NCBI RefSeq assembly: GCF_022606295.1
Contig: NZ_JAHHZS010000003.1
Span: 62,001-126,000, forward strand
DNA from: Arthrobacter bambusae
GTDB lineage: Bacteria; Actinomycetota; Actinomycetes; Actinomycetales; Micrococcaceae
Length of the DNA: 64,000 nucleotides
Reading direction: 5' to 3'
Both the position numbers and the translations under genes were made by a program. Within the stretch, counting starts at the first letter, position 1. Each line of letters opens with the position of its first letter. The notes below the pieces were generated by a model, which did no database searches, was not told where the DNA came from, and saw only the letters and a program-made list of their open reading frames with translations. Of the stretch, positions 27,363-36,661 are shown one piece after another.

Positions 27363-28613
27363 ATGCGCGACGTAGCAATTCCCAGGACAGCGGCCACGGT
27401 CGCTCCTGCGTCAGCTCCCGTGTTCCCGTGGGGCGGTCTCCTGATCCTCGCCGCAGCAGGCTTCACCGCAGTGACTACGGAACTCCTCCCGTCCGGGCTG
27501 CTGCCGCAGATCAGCAGGGACCTGGGGGTAGACGAATCGGCCGTTGGCTCCCTGACGGCCGCTTATGCCGCAGTCATCGTCTTCACGGCCCTTCCCCTGT
27601 CCAGGCTCCTCGGCGGACGAGTCCGCCGTAAGGCGTTGTTGATCGGCACCGTGCTCGCGTTCGCGCTGAGCAATGTCCTGTTGGCGTCGAGCCCGAGCCT
27701 GGGATTGGCAGTTGCGGCAAGGCTCCTCGGAGGCGTGGCCCACGGGATGCTGTGGTCAAGCATGGCCCCCTACGTCGCCAGGATCGTTCCAGCGCGCTCC
27801 GTCGGAAAAGCAATGGCCATGGTCTTCAGCGGTAACAGCATCGCGCTGGCCGTCGGCGCCCCGATCGGCACGCTCATGGGCTCGGTCCTTAGCTGGCGCG
27901 CCTCCTTCCTTATCCTGGCCGGCGTTGGCGCGGTTCTCGCGTTCCTGGCTATTTGGTTGCTTCCTGGGGCCCCCGACGAGGAAAGTACTACGACGCCGAC
28001 GCTCCGCGGGGCCCTGAAGCTCCCCGGCGTGATCGCGGTGGCTACAGCCTGGCCGCTCTTGCTTTTGGGCCACTTCACCCTCTTCACCTACATCGCGCCG
28101 TTCCTCCATGTCTCCGGCCTGCCGGATGCCTTCACGGGCATTTCGCTGTCCGTGGTGGGGGTCGCCAGCCTCGTGGGGATCTGGATTGCCGGCCTCACTG
28201 CGGATTCCCATCCGCGGCGCTCCCTGATTTCCGCGGTCGCCCTGCTGGTGCTGGCCTTCGGCCTCTTGCCGCTGCTTGGCGGCACGTGGGTGGGTGAGCT
28301 CGTGCTCGTGACCGTGTGGGGAACCGCCTTCGGGGCCGTCGGCATCTACAACCAGGCAGCAATCCTTCGCGCCGGCGGAGAGCACAAGGACGCCGCGAAC
28401 GGCTTGACCGTGGTGACCATTCAACTAGGCATCGCCGTCGGCGCCGGATATGGCGCCCTGGCCCTGACTACTGTCGGCGCCCTGTGGGTGCCGCTAGCTG
28501 CAGCCGTCCCGACGGCGGCAGCGCTCGCAATCATCCTGGCCAGCCGCCGCGGCGGCTACCCCGCCGGTCCCCGGGAGAATCGGCCCCGCTCCATCGCGAA
28601 GCGCGGGCGCTAG
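27363..28613 (+). CDS. MFS transporter, DHA1 (AraJ/Cmx-like) family
   Basis: 416 aa, 12 membrane helices. It begins with the DHA1 entry TTELLPSGLLPQISRDLGVD, loop 2-3 SRLLGGRVRRKALL, and motif C-like GNSIALAVGAPIGTLMG typical of drug/sugar exporters. ATG 27363 is preceded by GAGGAAG at good spacing; an ATG 24 bases upstream would place that SD inside the gene. Close relatives export chloramphenicol or sugars; the substrate here is unknown. Confidence 0.9.
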   Translation: MRDVAIPRTAATVAPASAPVFPWGGLLILAAAGFTAVTTELLPSGLLPQISRDLGVDESAVGSLTAAYAAVIVFTALPLSRLLGGRVRRKALLIGTVLAFALSNVLLASSPSLGLAVAARLLGGVAHGMLWSSMAPYVARIVPARSVGKAMAMVFSGNSIALAVGAPIGTLMGSVLSWRASFLILAGVGAVLAFLAIWLLPGAPDEESTTTPTLRGALKLPGVIAVATAWPLLLLGHFTLFTYIAPFLHVSGLPDAFTGISLSVVGVASLVGIWIAGLTADSHPRRSLISAVALLVLAFGLLPLLGGTWVGELVLVTVWGTAFGAVGIYNQAAILRAGGEHKDAANGLTVVTIQLGIAVGAGYGALALTTVGALWVPLAAAVPTAAALAIILASRRGGYPAGPRENRPRSIAKRGR

Positions 28614-28651
28614 GCCTCGACAGCTTCCTCCGGCGGGGCTACCTTGGGCGC

Positions 28652-28840
28652 ATGAACGAAGAGCGTGCGCCAAGGCGCCATGGGCGGGAAGAGGAAGGGA
28701 AAGCCCGGGACAAGGCGGGCAAGACTATCCCGGGCGAAAGCCCGGGCGTCAAGGTGGACCCGGACTTCATCCCGGATGAAAGCTCTGAAAACCCTAATGA
28801 AGAGCGCGCCCGGGAAACCCCCGAAGAGACCGGAAGCTGA
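28652..28840 (+). CDS. Small hydrophilic protein
   Basis: 62 aa, almost all charged, Gly or Pro (MNEERAPRRHGREEEGKARD start), no hydrophobic core, so probably disordered. TACCTT ends 6 bases before the ATG, the same leaderless layout as many genes here, which supports it being expressed. No family recognised. Confidence 0.55.
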   Translation: MNEERAPRRHGREEEGKARDKAGKTIPGESPGVKVDPDFIPDESSENPNEERARETPEETGS

Positions 28841-28895
28841 TTCTCCGGACAGGCATCCGGCAACTGACCGCGTGATGCCGAAAGACCCCGTTCCA

Positions 28896-29807
28896 TCATG
28901 TGTTCAGTTCCATCATGAGGGGCGGTAGTTCGTCGGCAAGTTCCCGGGCGAGGTATCCGGGGCTTCCTTTCCGGCTGGCCAGCCTGTCCCCGGCTGCGGC
29001 ATGGAGGTGCGAACCCCGGCAGGCTGCCTGCGCATCCGTCGTTCCGCGGGCCCGGAGTCCGGCGATGGTGCCGGCCAGGACGTCTCCGCTACCGGACGTT
29101 CCAAGTCCTCCGGAACCGGTGGTGATCTCCCAGCAATCCGTGGACCCGGCTGTATCCGCCGGGCCGGTGTTCCGGGGTTGGACAATGACGCCCTGGCAAC
29201 TGACCACCGCCTGGTACTGGTGGGAGGCTTCGGCGATGTCGTTGCGGACGTCTTCAGGATCCCGCCCGAGGAGCAGGCCCAATTCGGTCAGGTTCGGAGT
29301 CAGGATGAGATGCCCGGCCCATGGCTGGATATCAGGCAAGAGTCCCCTCAGGACCCCCAGTGTGTAAGCGTCGAGGACAATCGTCTGGTTCCCGTGGATC
29401 CGTTCCTTGACTACAAGGTTCCGGAGCAGTTGGGCCGTCTCGTCCGCGTCATCAAGGCCAGGCCCGATCAGCACTGCTTCCGCTGATTCCAGTTCCGGCT
29501 GCAACGCCTCGTGGGCTGTCGAACGGACGGAGCCGGAGGACGTTTCGGGCAAGCCGATGACGCCTGCCTCAGGCAGGGCGACTGCCAAAGCAACGGCCGT
29601 GGATTCAGCAACGGCAAGCGTGAGGCGGCCCGCGCCGGCACGAAGCGCGGCGGTACCGGCGAGGAGGGCGGCCCCCGGTGTTTTGCGGCTCCCACCCACG
29701 ACCAACACCGTTCCCCGATCGAGCTTGTCCGAACCTGGTGCCGGCAGCGGCCAGCTTCGCAAAAGGGTGGGGGTTACCGGGATGGCCGGCAGGTCACGGA
29801 CGGACAT
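28896..29807 (-). CDS. nnrD: ADP-dependent NAD(P)H-hydrate dehydratase
   Basis: 303 aa, ribokinase-like CARKD fold. It repairs hydrated NAD(P)H. Motifs: VLVVGGSRKTPGAALLAG, LTPNLTELGLLLGR and SGSGDVLAGTIAGLRARG with the catalytic Asp. Only the dehydratase domain is present; the epimerase (NnrE) domain that is often fused is not in this ORF. Its start overlaps the end of the histidine phosphatase gene by 14 bases. Confidence 0.93.
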   Translation of the reverse strand: MSVRDLPAIPVTPTLLRSWPLPAPGSDKLDRGTVLVVGGSRKTPGAALLAGTAALRAGAGRLTLAVAESTAVALAVALPEAGVIGLPETSSGSVRSTAHEALQPELESAEAVLIGPGLDDADETAQLLRNLVVKERIHGNQTIVLDAYTLGVLRGLLPDIQPWAGHLILTPNLTELGLLLGRDPEDVRNDIAEASHQYQAVVSCQGVIVQPRNTGPADTAGSTDCWEITTGSGGLGTSGSGDVLAGTIAGLRARGTTDAQAACRGSHLHAAAGDRLASRKGSPGYLARELADELPPLMMELNT

Positions 29808-30561
29808 CGGCGTCGCTCCCGTGCTCGGTGAGCGTGACTCCTTGCTCCAGGAGATGGTCTGCGATATTGAAGCTCTGCAGCGTCCAGGGGCCGTGACCTT
29901 CGGCGCGGATATACCGCGTAACGGAAGCGTTCAGAATGGTGTTTGTGCCGGCTATATCCAGCAGTTCCTGTTCGGAAAGCCCCTCCAGAAGGTACCGGAA
30001 AAGCAGGATGACGGCGTCATGGCCGACCACGAGGACCCGTTCTCTTCCGGAGATCTGTTCAAGATCGGAGAGAAAGCTCCGTAGCCGCAGCGCGACATCG
30101 GTCCAGGACTCGCCACCCGGAGGCCTGTAGTAGAACTTCCCCAACCATCGGCGACGCCGGGCCTCATCGGGCAGCCTCAGCTCCACTCCCCTGGCGGTCA
30201 GCATGTCCAGGACGCCAAGCTCGCGGTCCCTGAGCCGCTCATCCACGAGGAGCGACACCTTCCAGCCCGCCGCCCCTACGACCATTTCCGCGGTGCGACG
30301 CGCCCGGGCGTACGGAGAGCACAAGACCACGTCCGGGCACTGCGACGGTGGGAGCCGGCTGAACGAACTGCCGAGAGCGGTGGCCTGCTCGTAACCGAGG
30401 GGGGACAGGTCGACGTCGGCATCCCGCGCCGGGACCTCAATGACTTCCGCGCCGGACAGTCCAGCCTTCGAGGCTGCTACGTTTCCCAGGCTCTCCCCGT
30501 GACGCACCAGGATCAGCTCGACGGCTCCATGGCCGGATAGTGCCCGCATGCTTTCGCTCAC
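29794..30561 (-). CDS. Histidine phosphatase family protein
   Basis: 255 aa. Phosphoglycerate-mutase-like fold: LILVRHGESLGN (phosphohistidine), VVLCSPYARARRTAEMV, RLRDRELGVLDML and VLVVGHDAVILLFRYLL with the second catalytic His. GTG 30561 was chosen because AAGGAG lies 6 bases upstream; longer readings have no SD. Substrate unknown. It is coupled to nnrD. Confidence 0.9.
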   Translation of the reverse strand: MSESMRALSGHGAVELILVRHGESLGNVAASKAGLSGAEVIEVPARDADVDLSPLGYEQATALGSSFSRLPPSQCPDVVLCSPYARARRTAEMVVGAAGWKVSLLVDERLRDRELGVLDMLTARGVELRLPDEARRRRWLGKFYYRPPGGESWTDVALRLRSFLSDLEQISGRERVLVVGHDAVILLFRYLLEGLSEQELLDIAGTNTILNASVTRYIRAEGHGPWTLQSFNIADHLLEQGVTLTEHGSDADVRP

Positions 30562-30696
30562 AAGAATCTCCTTCGTCGAGACAGGGACCGGACTGCTTCG
30601 GTGTCGCCCCGATAGCCACACGGTCATCGGCGTCACCGGAGGACGGCGTCTAGCCAAGTTCGGCGCCGCGTCCTTCCCTTGGGTCTATGCTACTGC

Positions 30697-30708
30697 TAAG
30701 CATGCTTA
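30697..30708. promoter_or_regulatory. 12-bp palindrome TAAGCATGCTTA
   Basis: Perfect palindrome 40 bases before the DUF4235 start, just after a TATGCT hexamer (30686-30691). Likely operator or promoter element of that gene; the binding factor is unknown. Confidence 0.4.
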
Positions 30709-30747
30709 TTATTCCGCGATGCTTGAGTTGACATGGGGAGGAGCAAA

Positions 30748-31008
30748 ATGAACGTCCTGATCAAACTACTTGGCCTGGTTGTGGGCATGGGTGCCGGAAT
30801 GGCGGCGAACAAGGCCCTGGAGGCCATCTGGAGCAAGTCCACCGGGAAGCCCGCGCCGAAGGATGCAACCAATCTGGAGGACTCCCTGCCCGGCGTGGTG
30901 CTGTTCGCCTTCGCTGGGGGCGCCGTAGGGGCGGTCATCCACGTCCTGACCCAAAGGACAACCAAGAAGGCGTTGATCAGGCTGCAGAAGACGGCGGACG
31001 AGGTCTGA
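30748..31008 (+). CDS. DUF4235 family membrane protein
   Basis: 86 aa. Start fixed by the strong SD GGGGAGGAG 5 bases before the ATG. Hydrophobic helix KLLGLVVGMGAGMAANKALE, a polar loop with the conserved-looking WSKSTGKP, and a second helix FAFAGGAVGAVIHVL. DUF4235 proteins are small actinobacterial inner-membrane proteins of unknown, possibly stress-related, role. Confidence 0.85.
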   Translation: MNVLIKLLGLVVGMGAGMAANKALEAIWSKSTGKPAPKDATNLEDSLPGVVLFAFAGGAVGAVIHVLTQRTTKKALIRLQKTADEV

Positions 31009-31080
31009 ACGTTTGCAGGTGACAAGGCCAACAACCCCTGCTGCGCCATGCGGATCCCTTTCCACCTGTAACCTTGACCA

Positions 31081-32106
31081 GTGGCATTGGACTTTACGGC
31101 GATCGACTTTGAGACTGCGAACGGCTTCAGGGGTTCTCCGTGCTCGGTCGGCCTCAGCAAGGTCCGCGGCGGCGTCGTGGTGGAGGAAGCTTCATGGCTC
31201 ATGCGGCCTCCGGTAAACCATGACCACTTCGAGTACCACAACACCCGGATCCACGGCATCCGCGCCGAGGACGTCGCCGGGGCTCCACGCTTTGGCGAAG
31301 TCTTCCCCGAAATCGGCGCTTTCATCGGCGACGATATCCTTGCCGCCCACAATGCGGCATTCGATCTCGGCGTCATCCGTTCCGGGCTCGAAGTCTCCGG
31401 TCTGCCGGGCCCCGCTTACGAGTACGTCTGCACGGTGATGTTGTCCCGGCGGTGCTACTCCTTGGTGTCCAATTCCTTGCCCTACGCGGCGGAGGAGGCC
31501 GGCGTTCCCCTCGTGAACCACCACGACGCCGCCGAAGACGCCCGGGCCTGCGCCGGAATCCTGGTGGACATCGCGCACCGGAACAACGCCAACAGCATCG
31601 CTGAGCTCTACATGTCCCTCGGCCTGGCCATACCCCGGCAACAGGCTTTCCAGCCCGGAGACGGACTCTCCAAGCAAACCCTCGCCGCGCTCGCGGGCGT
31701 CGGTGGAGGGCGCAGCGCGGCCGCTGGCCGGTCCGGCGTCGGGAATGGCGCCGGCCAGCTTGGACGCGCCTGGGGCAATTGGCCTGAAGAAGGCGACAAC
31801 CCGGCGCCCAACCCCGCAGCGGAACCGGGCCACCCGCTCTTCGGGCAGACAGTCGTTTTCACCGGCGAGCTTGCGATGGCCCGGCCGGAAGCGAAACAGC
31901 GGGCAGCGGAGATGGGAGCGAGCCCGGAAAGCCGTGTGACCGGAAGGACAACGGTCCTGGTGGTAGGCGACGGCTTTGTTGCCGGCGATCTCCGGAACGG
32001 CCGCCTCACGGGCAAAGCAAAGCGGGTCCTTGAGCTGCACAGCCGAGGCCAGCAGATCGAGGTACTTTCCGAGGGTGAGTTCCTGCAGATGGTCGGCGGA
32101 CGCTAG
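31081..32106 (+). CDS. DnaQ-like 3'-5' exonuclease with C-terminal BRCT domain
   Basis: 341 aa. DEDDh exonuclease in the first 175 residues: DFTAIDFETANG, AHNAAFDLGVI, HHDAAEDARACAG. A Gly-rich linker follows, then a BRCT domain (LFGQTVVFTGELAMARPEAK ... TTVLVVGDG) at residues 255-338. The pair suggests an exonuclease directed to DNA nicks or repair complexes, as in other actinobacterial PolIII-epsilon-like proteins. TAACCT ends 6 bases before the GTG (leaderless). Confidence 0.92.
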   Translation: MALDFTAIDFETANGFRGSPCSVGLSKVRGGVVVEEASWLMRPPVNHDHFEYHNTRIHGIRAEDVAGAPRFGEVFPEIGAFIGDDILAAHNAAFDLGVIRSGLEVSGLPGPAYEYVCTVMLSRRCYSLVSNSLPYAAEEAGVPLVNHHDAAEDARACAGILVDIAHRNNANSIAELYMSLGLAIPRQQAFQPGDGLSKQTLAALAGVGGGRSAAAGRSGVGNGAGQLGRAWGNWPEEGDNPAPNPAAEPGHPLFGQTVVFTGELAMARPEAKQRAAEMGASPESRVTGRTTVLVVGDGFVAGDLRNGRLTGKAKRVLELHSRGQQIEVLSEGEFLQMVGGR

Positions 32107-32172
32107 CGGCCGCAAAATTCACACGGAGCAACAAAGCTTCCTGTTGTGTAGCAGCGCTCCTAGCCTTGAGCC

Positions 32173-32712
32173 ATGGCACAGGGAAAACAGGCTGATACCG
32201 CAGGGTTCACCGCAGCTCCGGCAGGCAGCCGATGGCGCGCCGCCTTCGCCTTCCCCAATCCGGTCAATGAGTATGCCGCCAGGATCACGGCCGGGCTGGT
32301 GGTTCTTGCGGCAGTTGCCACCCTCCTGAGCGGCCTCGGTGGGGGACTCGTGCTGATCGCGGCAGGGTTCTGGCTGCGGGTGTTGTTCGGTCCGAGGATC
32401 TCGCCGTTCGCTGTGCTATCCGTCAAATTGCTGGCCCCCCGGGTGGGGCCGGCCAAGCTTGTCCCGGGGCCGCCCAAGCGATTCGCACAGGGAATCGGCG
32501 CTGCGCTCAGCACGGCCGCCGTGGTCCTGTTCTTCGCCGGTTTCGCCTTGGGCGCCTGGATCCTGCTCGCCTTGCTGATTGTCGCGGCGTCCCTTGAATC
32601 GTTTGCGGGATTCTGCCTGGGCTGCGCCATCTTTGGTTTCCTGCAGAAGCACGGACTTATCCCCGAAGACGTGTGCGAAGCGTGCAACAACATCGCGCTT
32701 CGCCGGGTTTGA
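32173..32712 (+). CDS. DUF4395 family membrane protein
   Basis: 179 aa with four membrane helices. Family marks are FPNPVNEYAARITAGLVVL, FGPRISPFAVLSVKLLAPR and the Cys-rich end FCLGCAIFGFLQKHGLIPE with VCEAC. DUF4395 proteins often lie beside thioredoxin-like or rhodanese genes, but none is here. TAGCCT ends 6 bases before the ATG (leaderless). Confidence 0.87.
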   Translation: MAQGKQADTAGFTAAPAGSRWRAAFAFPNPVNEYAARITAGLVVLAAVATLLSGLGGGLVLIAAGFWLRVLFGPRISPFAVLSVKLLAPRVGPAKLVPGPPKRFAQGIGAALSTAAVVLFFAGFALGAWILLALLIVAASLESFAGFCLGCAIFGFLQKHGLIPEDVCEACNNIALRRV

Positions 32713-32742
32713 CGCGCTCATTGGTTTTGGGCCTCCGGCCAG

Positions 32743-33828
32743 CTAGCCCACGGTGACAGCGATAAGCCGTTGCGCCATGCCACGGATGACCTCAGGGGCC
32801 TCAAGGGCTTCAAGCCAGTCCGAGGGCAAAGCTTCTTCGCCATGGAATGCCCCGAGGATATTGCCCGCGATCGACGCGGTGGAGTCACTGTCACCGCTGT
32901 GGTTCAGCGCCACGGCTATGGCCTGGCGGAAATGGGCGGCCGGATCGAGCTGACCCCCGGCGGTGGCGCCGGTTGCCAGCACCGCATAGAGTCCGACGGC
33001 GAGTGCCTCCTCCGCCACCCAGCCCTCGCCCAGGTGCGCCGTGAGTTCTTCCGGGCTGAGCAGGGTGCCGGCCGAGGACATCTCCAGCGCCTGGCGGAGC
33101 CGCTCGAGGAGTTCGGGAGCCGCATCGGGCAATGCCGACACCACGCCCAGGGCATGTTCGGCCGCGGTCCGTGGATCGGAACCCGCTGTCAGTTTGTGTA
33201 CGAGGACGCTGAAGGCACCGGCAGTTTGCCGGGCTGAAGGGTGTCCGTGAGTCAACGATGCGGCATCAGTGCTCAGCTTGTAGACGGTGGCTTCGGAAAT
33301 GTGCGGGACCAGGCCGAAGGGAGCGGACCGCATGACCGTGCCGCAGCCCTTCGATTCCGGATTGACGGGCCGAAATTTGGTCCCCATCTGGCCCGTGGCG
33401 AGTCCGCTCAGGCAGGCCTTGCCCGGATGCCTGCGATGCCGGAGGACCTCCTGGCTGTCGATCCACCGCGGTTGGGGAACAGGGGCTGACGACGGCAACA
33501 CGATGCCCTGGGTCGCGAGCCATCGCAGGTAGGCCAGCCAGAGGCACGCCGTTTCATCCGCCGCGACGCCGTCGTTGGCCCATTCGAGGGCCTCCACGAT
33601 GCCGTCGACGGTGTACAGCGTCATCTGGGTGTCGTCCGAGAAGTGGCTGCCGCCGTCGAGCTGGCCGAAAGAGGTGAGGCCTGCGGCGCCGAAGCGCGAA
33701 CGGATGGTGGCGACGTCGTCGAACTCGACGGCGTAGCCAAGCGAATCGCCCAAGGCACCACCCAACAGGCACCCGCGGACGCGGGACTCGAAGGATGGCA
33801 CGGCGGAGGGGGACGGTTCAGCACTCAT
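32743..33828 (-). CDS. ADP-ribosylglycohydrolase family protein (DraG-like)
   Basis: 361 aa. Dinuclear-Mg fold: GALGDSLGYAVEF, HFSDDTQMTLYTVDG, HGHPSARQTAGAF and NHSGDSDSTASIAGNILG, carrying the metal-binding Asp residues of DraG/ARH3 enzymes. It removes ADP-ribose from proteins or small molecules; target unknown, and no ADP-ribosyltransferase gene is in the window. TAAATT ends 6 bases before the ATG, giving one of the clearest leaderless starts. Confidence 0.92.
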   Translation of the reverse strand: MSAEPSPSAVPSFESRVRGCLLGGALGDSLGYAVEFDDVATIRSRFGAAGLTSFGQLDGGSHFSDDTQMTLYTVDGIVEALEWANDGVAADETACLWLAYLRWLATQGIVLPSSAPVPQPRWIDSQEVLRHRRHPGKACLSGLATGQMGTKFRPVNPESKGCGTVMRSAPFGLVPHISEATVYKLSTDAASLTHGHPSARQTAGAFSVLVHKLTAGSDPRTAAEHALGVVSALPDAAPELLERLRQALEMSSAGTLLSPEELTAHLGEGWVAEEALAVGLYAVLATGATAGGQLDPAAHFRQAIAVALNHSGDSDSTASIAGNILGAFHGEEALPSDWLEALEAPEVIRGMAQRLIAVTVG

Positions 33829-33905
33829 AGTGGTAATTTACCGTGGCTGCTTCGTCGCTCTTCACCTGCCCGCTGATTCGGTGGCTCGCGAACCAGGAGG
33901 CAGTG

Positions 33906-34256
33906 ATGCGTGAACCCGCGTGGCGGAAAACCGGAAAAACTCCGGACGACAGATTCTCCCTCGCAAATGAGCGGACCTTCCTTGTGTGGATCCGTACCTC
34001 GTTGGCGCTGCGGGCCGGTGCTGTCGCCATCGACCAGCTTGCTCCAAACATCGCGCCGCAGCCCGTGCGCATTGTCTTGTGCGTGGTGCTGTCCATCATC
34101 GGCGCGGGGCTCGCGACCCTTGCCTCCCGGCGGCGGGCGCAGATGGAGGCGGCGCTGCGCAACGACCAGGCCTTGCCGTTCTTGATGATTGCAAACGCCC
34201 TGTCCATCACCGCCCTCGCCTGCGCTGCGGTCGCCGCAATCGCGTTGGGCGGCTAG
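33906..34256 (+). CDS. DUF202 (YidH-like) membrane protein
   Basis: 116 aa. RFSLANERTFLVWIRTSLAL is the DUF202 signature, followed by three membrane helices. ATG 33906 has AGGAGG 7 bases upstream. In many bacteria DUF202 genes come as pairs; here there is only one. Function unknown. Confidence 0.9.
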   Translation: MREPAWRKTGKTPDDRFSLANERTFLVWIRTSLALRAGAVAIDQLAPNIAPQPVRIVLCVVLSIIGAGLATLASRRRAQMEAALRNDQALPFLMIANALSITALACAAVAAIALGG

Positions 34257-34396
34257 GCTCGGATTCAGGAAGCGTCCAGACTGGGCTGACACGATGCTGC
34301 GGGGCAAGGATGCGGTCCGTCGCGTGGCGTTGCCCTGGCTGGAGCATTCGCCTCCGCAAAAGAGAACCCGAACTTCGAATTAAGGAATCCCTCGAG

Positions 34397-35371
34397 ATGA
34401 CCACGACTGTGTCCATTCCCTCCTCCCGCGGCCCCGGGCTCCTTGCCCGGTCGTTCGCTGAAGCTCTGGGGACGCTGTTCCTTGTGGTTGTTGGCTTGGG
34501 TGTGTTGATCTTCATCAACCCCCAGGCGGTTCCGATGCCGGCCTCGCTGGCAAGCGGCCTGACTGTCGCCGCGGCCATGCTTGCTTTCGGTTACCTGTCG
34601 GGCGGCCACTTCAACCCGGCCATCACGGTTGGCCACCTGGTTGCCGGCCGGATGAAGCTCGTTGATGGGGCCGCATACGTGGGGGCCCAGATTGCGGGCG
34701 GCCTCTTGGGCGCTTTGGCGCTCTTCGCCGTCGTACGGACTGTGCCAAATATCCCGGATAGCCGAGCCGTCTTTGAAACCTCGACGTCGGGTTTCGGTGC
34801 GCATTCCCCCTTCCAGGTTCCGGTGACCGGTGTGATGCTCGTAGAGGTCCTCGGCGCTGCACTCCTGGTGGGGGTCTTCCTGGGGGTAACCGCCCGGCGC
34901 AATCCCAGCAAACTCGCCGCGCCGTTCGCAGTCGGCCTGACCGTCGCAGTCCTGCTGCAGCTGGGTCAATCCACCGGCAATCTCGCCTTCAACCCGGCCC
35001 GTGCCACTGCGTCCGCCGTCTTCAGCTCAAGCTGGGCGGTGGAGCAGCTTTGGCTCTTCTGGGTCGCACCGCTCGTGGGCGCCGCGATCGCCGGCCTCAT
35101 CTTCCGAGGGTTCGGCGAGTCGACTCCTGCGGCTGTGACCGAGGTCGAGGAACCCGCAATTTCTGAGGACGCAGAATCGTTGCCGTCCGACGCCTGGGAT
35201 GAAAAGTCCGACGACGACGCTGACCCGGCCCTTCCGGAAAGTGCGGCCGACGTTTCCGAGCCCGTTCCGACGCCCGTCGATGAGCCTGCCGAAGCCCCCG
35301 CCGCGGCACCCGTCGAAGAGAAGCCCGTCGTCGACCCGGCCCGTGAATTCTTCGATGGCAAGCGGGGCTGA
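34397..35371 (+). CDS. Aquaporin/MIP family channel with acidic C-terminal tail
   Basis: 324 aa. Six membrane helices and both half-helix motifs, SGGHFNPAITVGHL and GNLAFNPARATASA, so an intact water or glycerol pore. After residue 245 comes an 80-residue acidic, Pro/Ala/Glu-rich cytoplasmic tail ending PAREFFDGKRG; usual bacterial aquaporins stop near 230-250 aa. AAGGA lies 10 bases before the ATG. No glycerol genes nearby, so water channel is slightly favoured. Confidence 0.93.
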   Translation: MTTTVSIPSSRGPGLLARSFAEALGTLFLVVVGLGVLIFINPQAVPMPASLASGLTVAAAMLAFGYLSGGHFNPAITVGHLVAGRMKLVDGAAYVGAQIAGGLLGALALFAVVRTVPNIPDSRAVFETSTSGFGAHSPFQVPVTGVMLVEVLGAALLVGVFLGVTARRNPSKLAAPFAVGLTVAVLLQLGQSTGNLAFNPARATASAVFSSSWAVEQLWLFWVAPLVGAAIAGLIFRGFGESTPAAVTEVEEPAISEDAESLPSDAWDEKSDDDADPALPESAADVSEPVPTPVDEPAEAPAAAPVEEKPVVDPAREFFDGKRG

Positions 35372-35461
35372 CGCAGGGATTCAGCTGCCGGGAACGCCCA
35401 GTTACGGCCGGTGCCGCCGCGCCGCACCATTAATGTCCGTGCCTCCGCTTAGCGTGAAAAC

Positions 35462-36661
35462 ATGAGGCTTTTGCACACGTCGGATTGGCATCTTGGACGA
35501 TCGTTCCATGGCGTCGGGATGCTCGATGCCCAGCGCAACTTCATCGAGCAGATGCTGGCAGTCATCCGCGAGCAGTCGGTGGACGTCGTCCTGATTGCGG
35601 GCGACGTCTACGACCGCGCCCTCCCCGGCCTGGATGTCGTCAAGCTTCTGGACGACGCCCTCGTGCGCATCACGGACGCCGGGGCCAAGGTGGTGCTGAC
35701 AAGCGGCAACCACGATTCCGCGATCCGCCTCGGGTTCGCTTCACGCCTGCTGGAGCGCGGAGGAGTCCATTTGAGGACCCGCGTGGAGGACCTCGATTCT
35801 CCCGTCCTGTTCCCCTTGGATAGCAACAGCGACAGCAACGACAACGCAGCCCAGGCCGGCGCGCCGGTGCTCGCCATCTACGGCATTCCGTACCTCGAAC
35901 CGAGGCTTGTTTCCGAACGGCTCGGTACTCAAACCGCGAGTCATTTTGACGTCACCCAAGCCGCGGTGCAGCTCATCCGTGAGGACACTGCCCGGAGAAG
36001 CGAAGCAGGCCCGGTGCACTCCGTGGTGTTGGCACACACCTTCGCGAGCGGCGGCATTACCTCGGACAGCGAACGCGATCTGAGCATCGGCGGTTTGGGG
36101 GCAGTGCCCCTGGATCTCTTCGATGGCTTCGGCTACACGGCCCTGGGGCACTTGCACGGGCGCCAGGAACTTTCGGAGCACGTCCGGTATTCGGGTTCGC
36201 CGCTGGCGTACTCGTTCTCCGAAGCCAAGCACCGGAAGGGTGCATGGTTGATTGACATCGGCATCGACGGTGTTGAGGGCGTCGAGGAAGTACTGTGGAC
36301 AGCTCCTCGGGAGCTGGCGATCCTCCGCGGGAAGCTTGCGGAGCTTTTGGAGTCGGAGCAATATTCCTGGGCCGAGACTGCGTATTGCCAGATCACCCTC
36401 ACGGACTCAGCGCGGCCGGCGCAGGCCATGGAACAATTGCGTGCCCGGTTCCCGGACACCCTGGTGCTGGGCTTTGACCCCGAAGACGCCGCCGGAAGGG
36501 TCAAGGCCAGCTACAGCAGCAGGCTTGCCGAAGCCGAGGACGATCTGGGTGTGTGCTGCGGCTTCCTCGACCATGTGCGGGGAAGGCCCGCTGACGAGAC
36601 CGAACTTTCCGCACTTCGTGAAGCCTTGGAAGCAGTCCGGCTGGAAGGAGCAGAGCTGTGA
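35462..36661 (+). CDS. sbcD: Nuclease SbcCD subunit D
   Basis: 399 aa Mre11-type metallophosphoesterase. Motifs: MRLLHTSDWHLGRSFHG, VLIAGDVYDRALPG, LTSGNHDSAIRLGF, VLAHTFASGG and TALGHLHGRQ. With SbcC it opens DNA hairpins and processes double-strand ends. TAGCGT ends 6 bases before the ATG (leaderless). GTGA overlap with sbcC. Confidence 0.97.
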   Translation: MRLLHTSDWHLGRSFHGVGMLDAQRNFIEQMLAVIREQSVDVVLIAGDVYDRALPGLDVVKLLDDALVRITDAGAKVVLTSGNHDSAIRLGFASRLLERGGVHLRTRVEDLDSPVLFPLDSNSDSNDNAAQAGAPVLAIYGIPYLEPRLVSERLGTQTASHFDVTQAAVQLIREDTARRSEAGPVHSVVLAHTFASGGITSDSERDLSIGGLGAVPLDLFDGFGYTALGHLHGRQELSEHVRYSGSPLAYSFSEAKHRKGAWLIDIGIDGVEGVEEVLWTAPRELAILRGKLAELLESEQYSWAETAYCQITLTDSARPAQAMEQLRARFPDTLVLGFDPEDAAGRVKASYSSRLAEAEDDLGVCCGFLDHVRGRPADETELSALREALEAVRLEGAEL

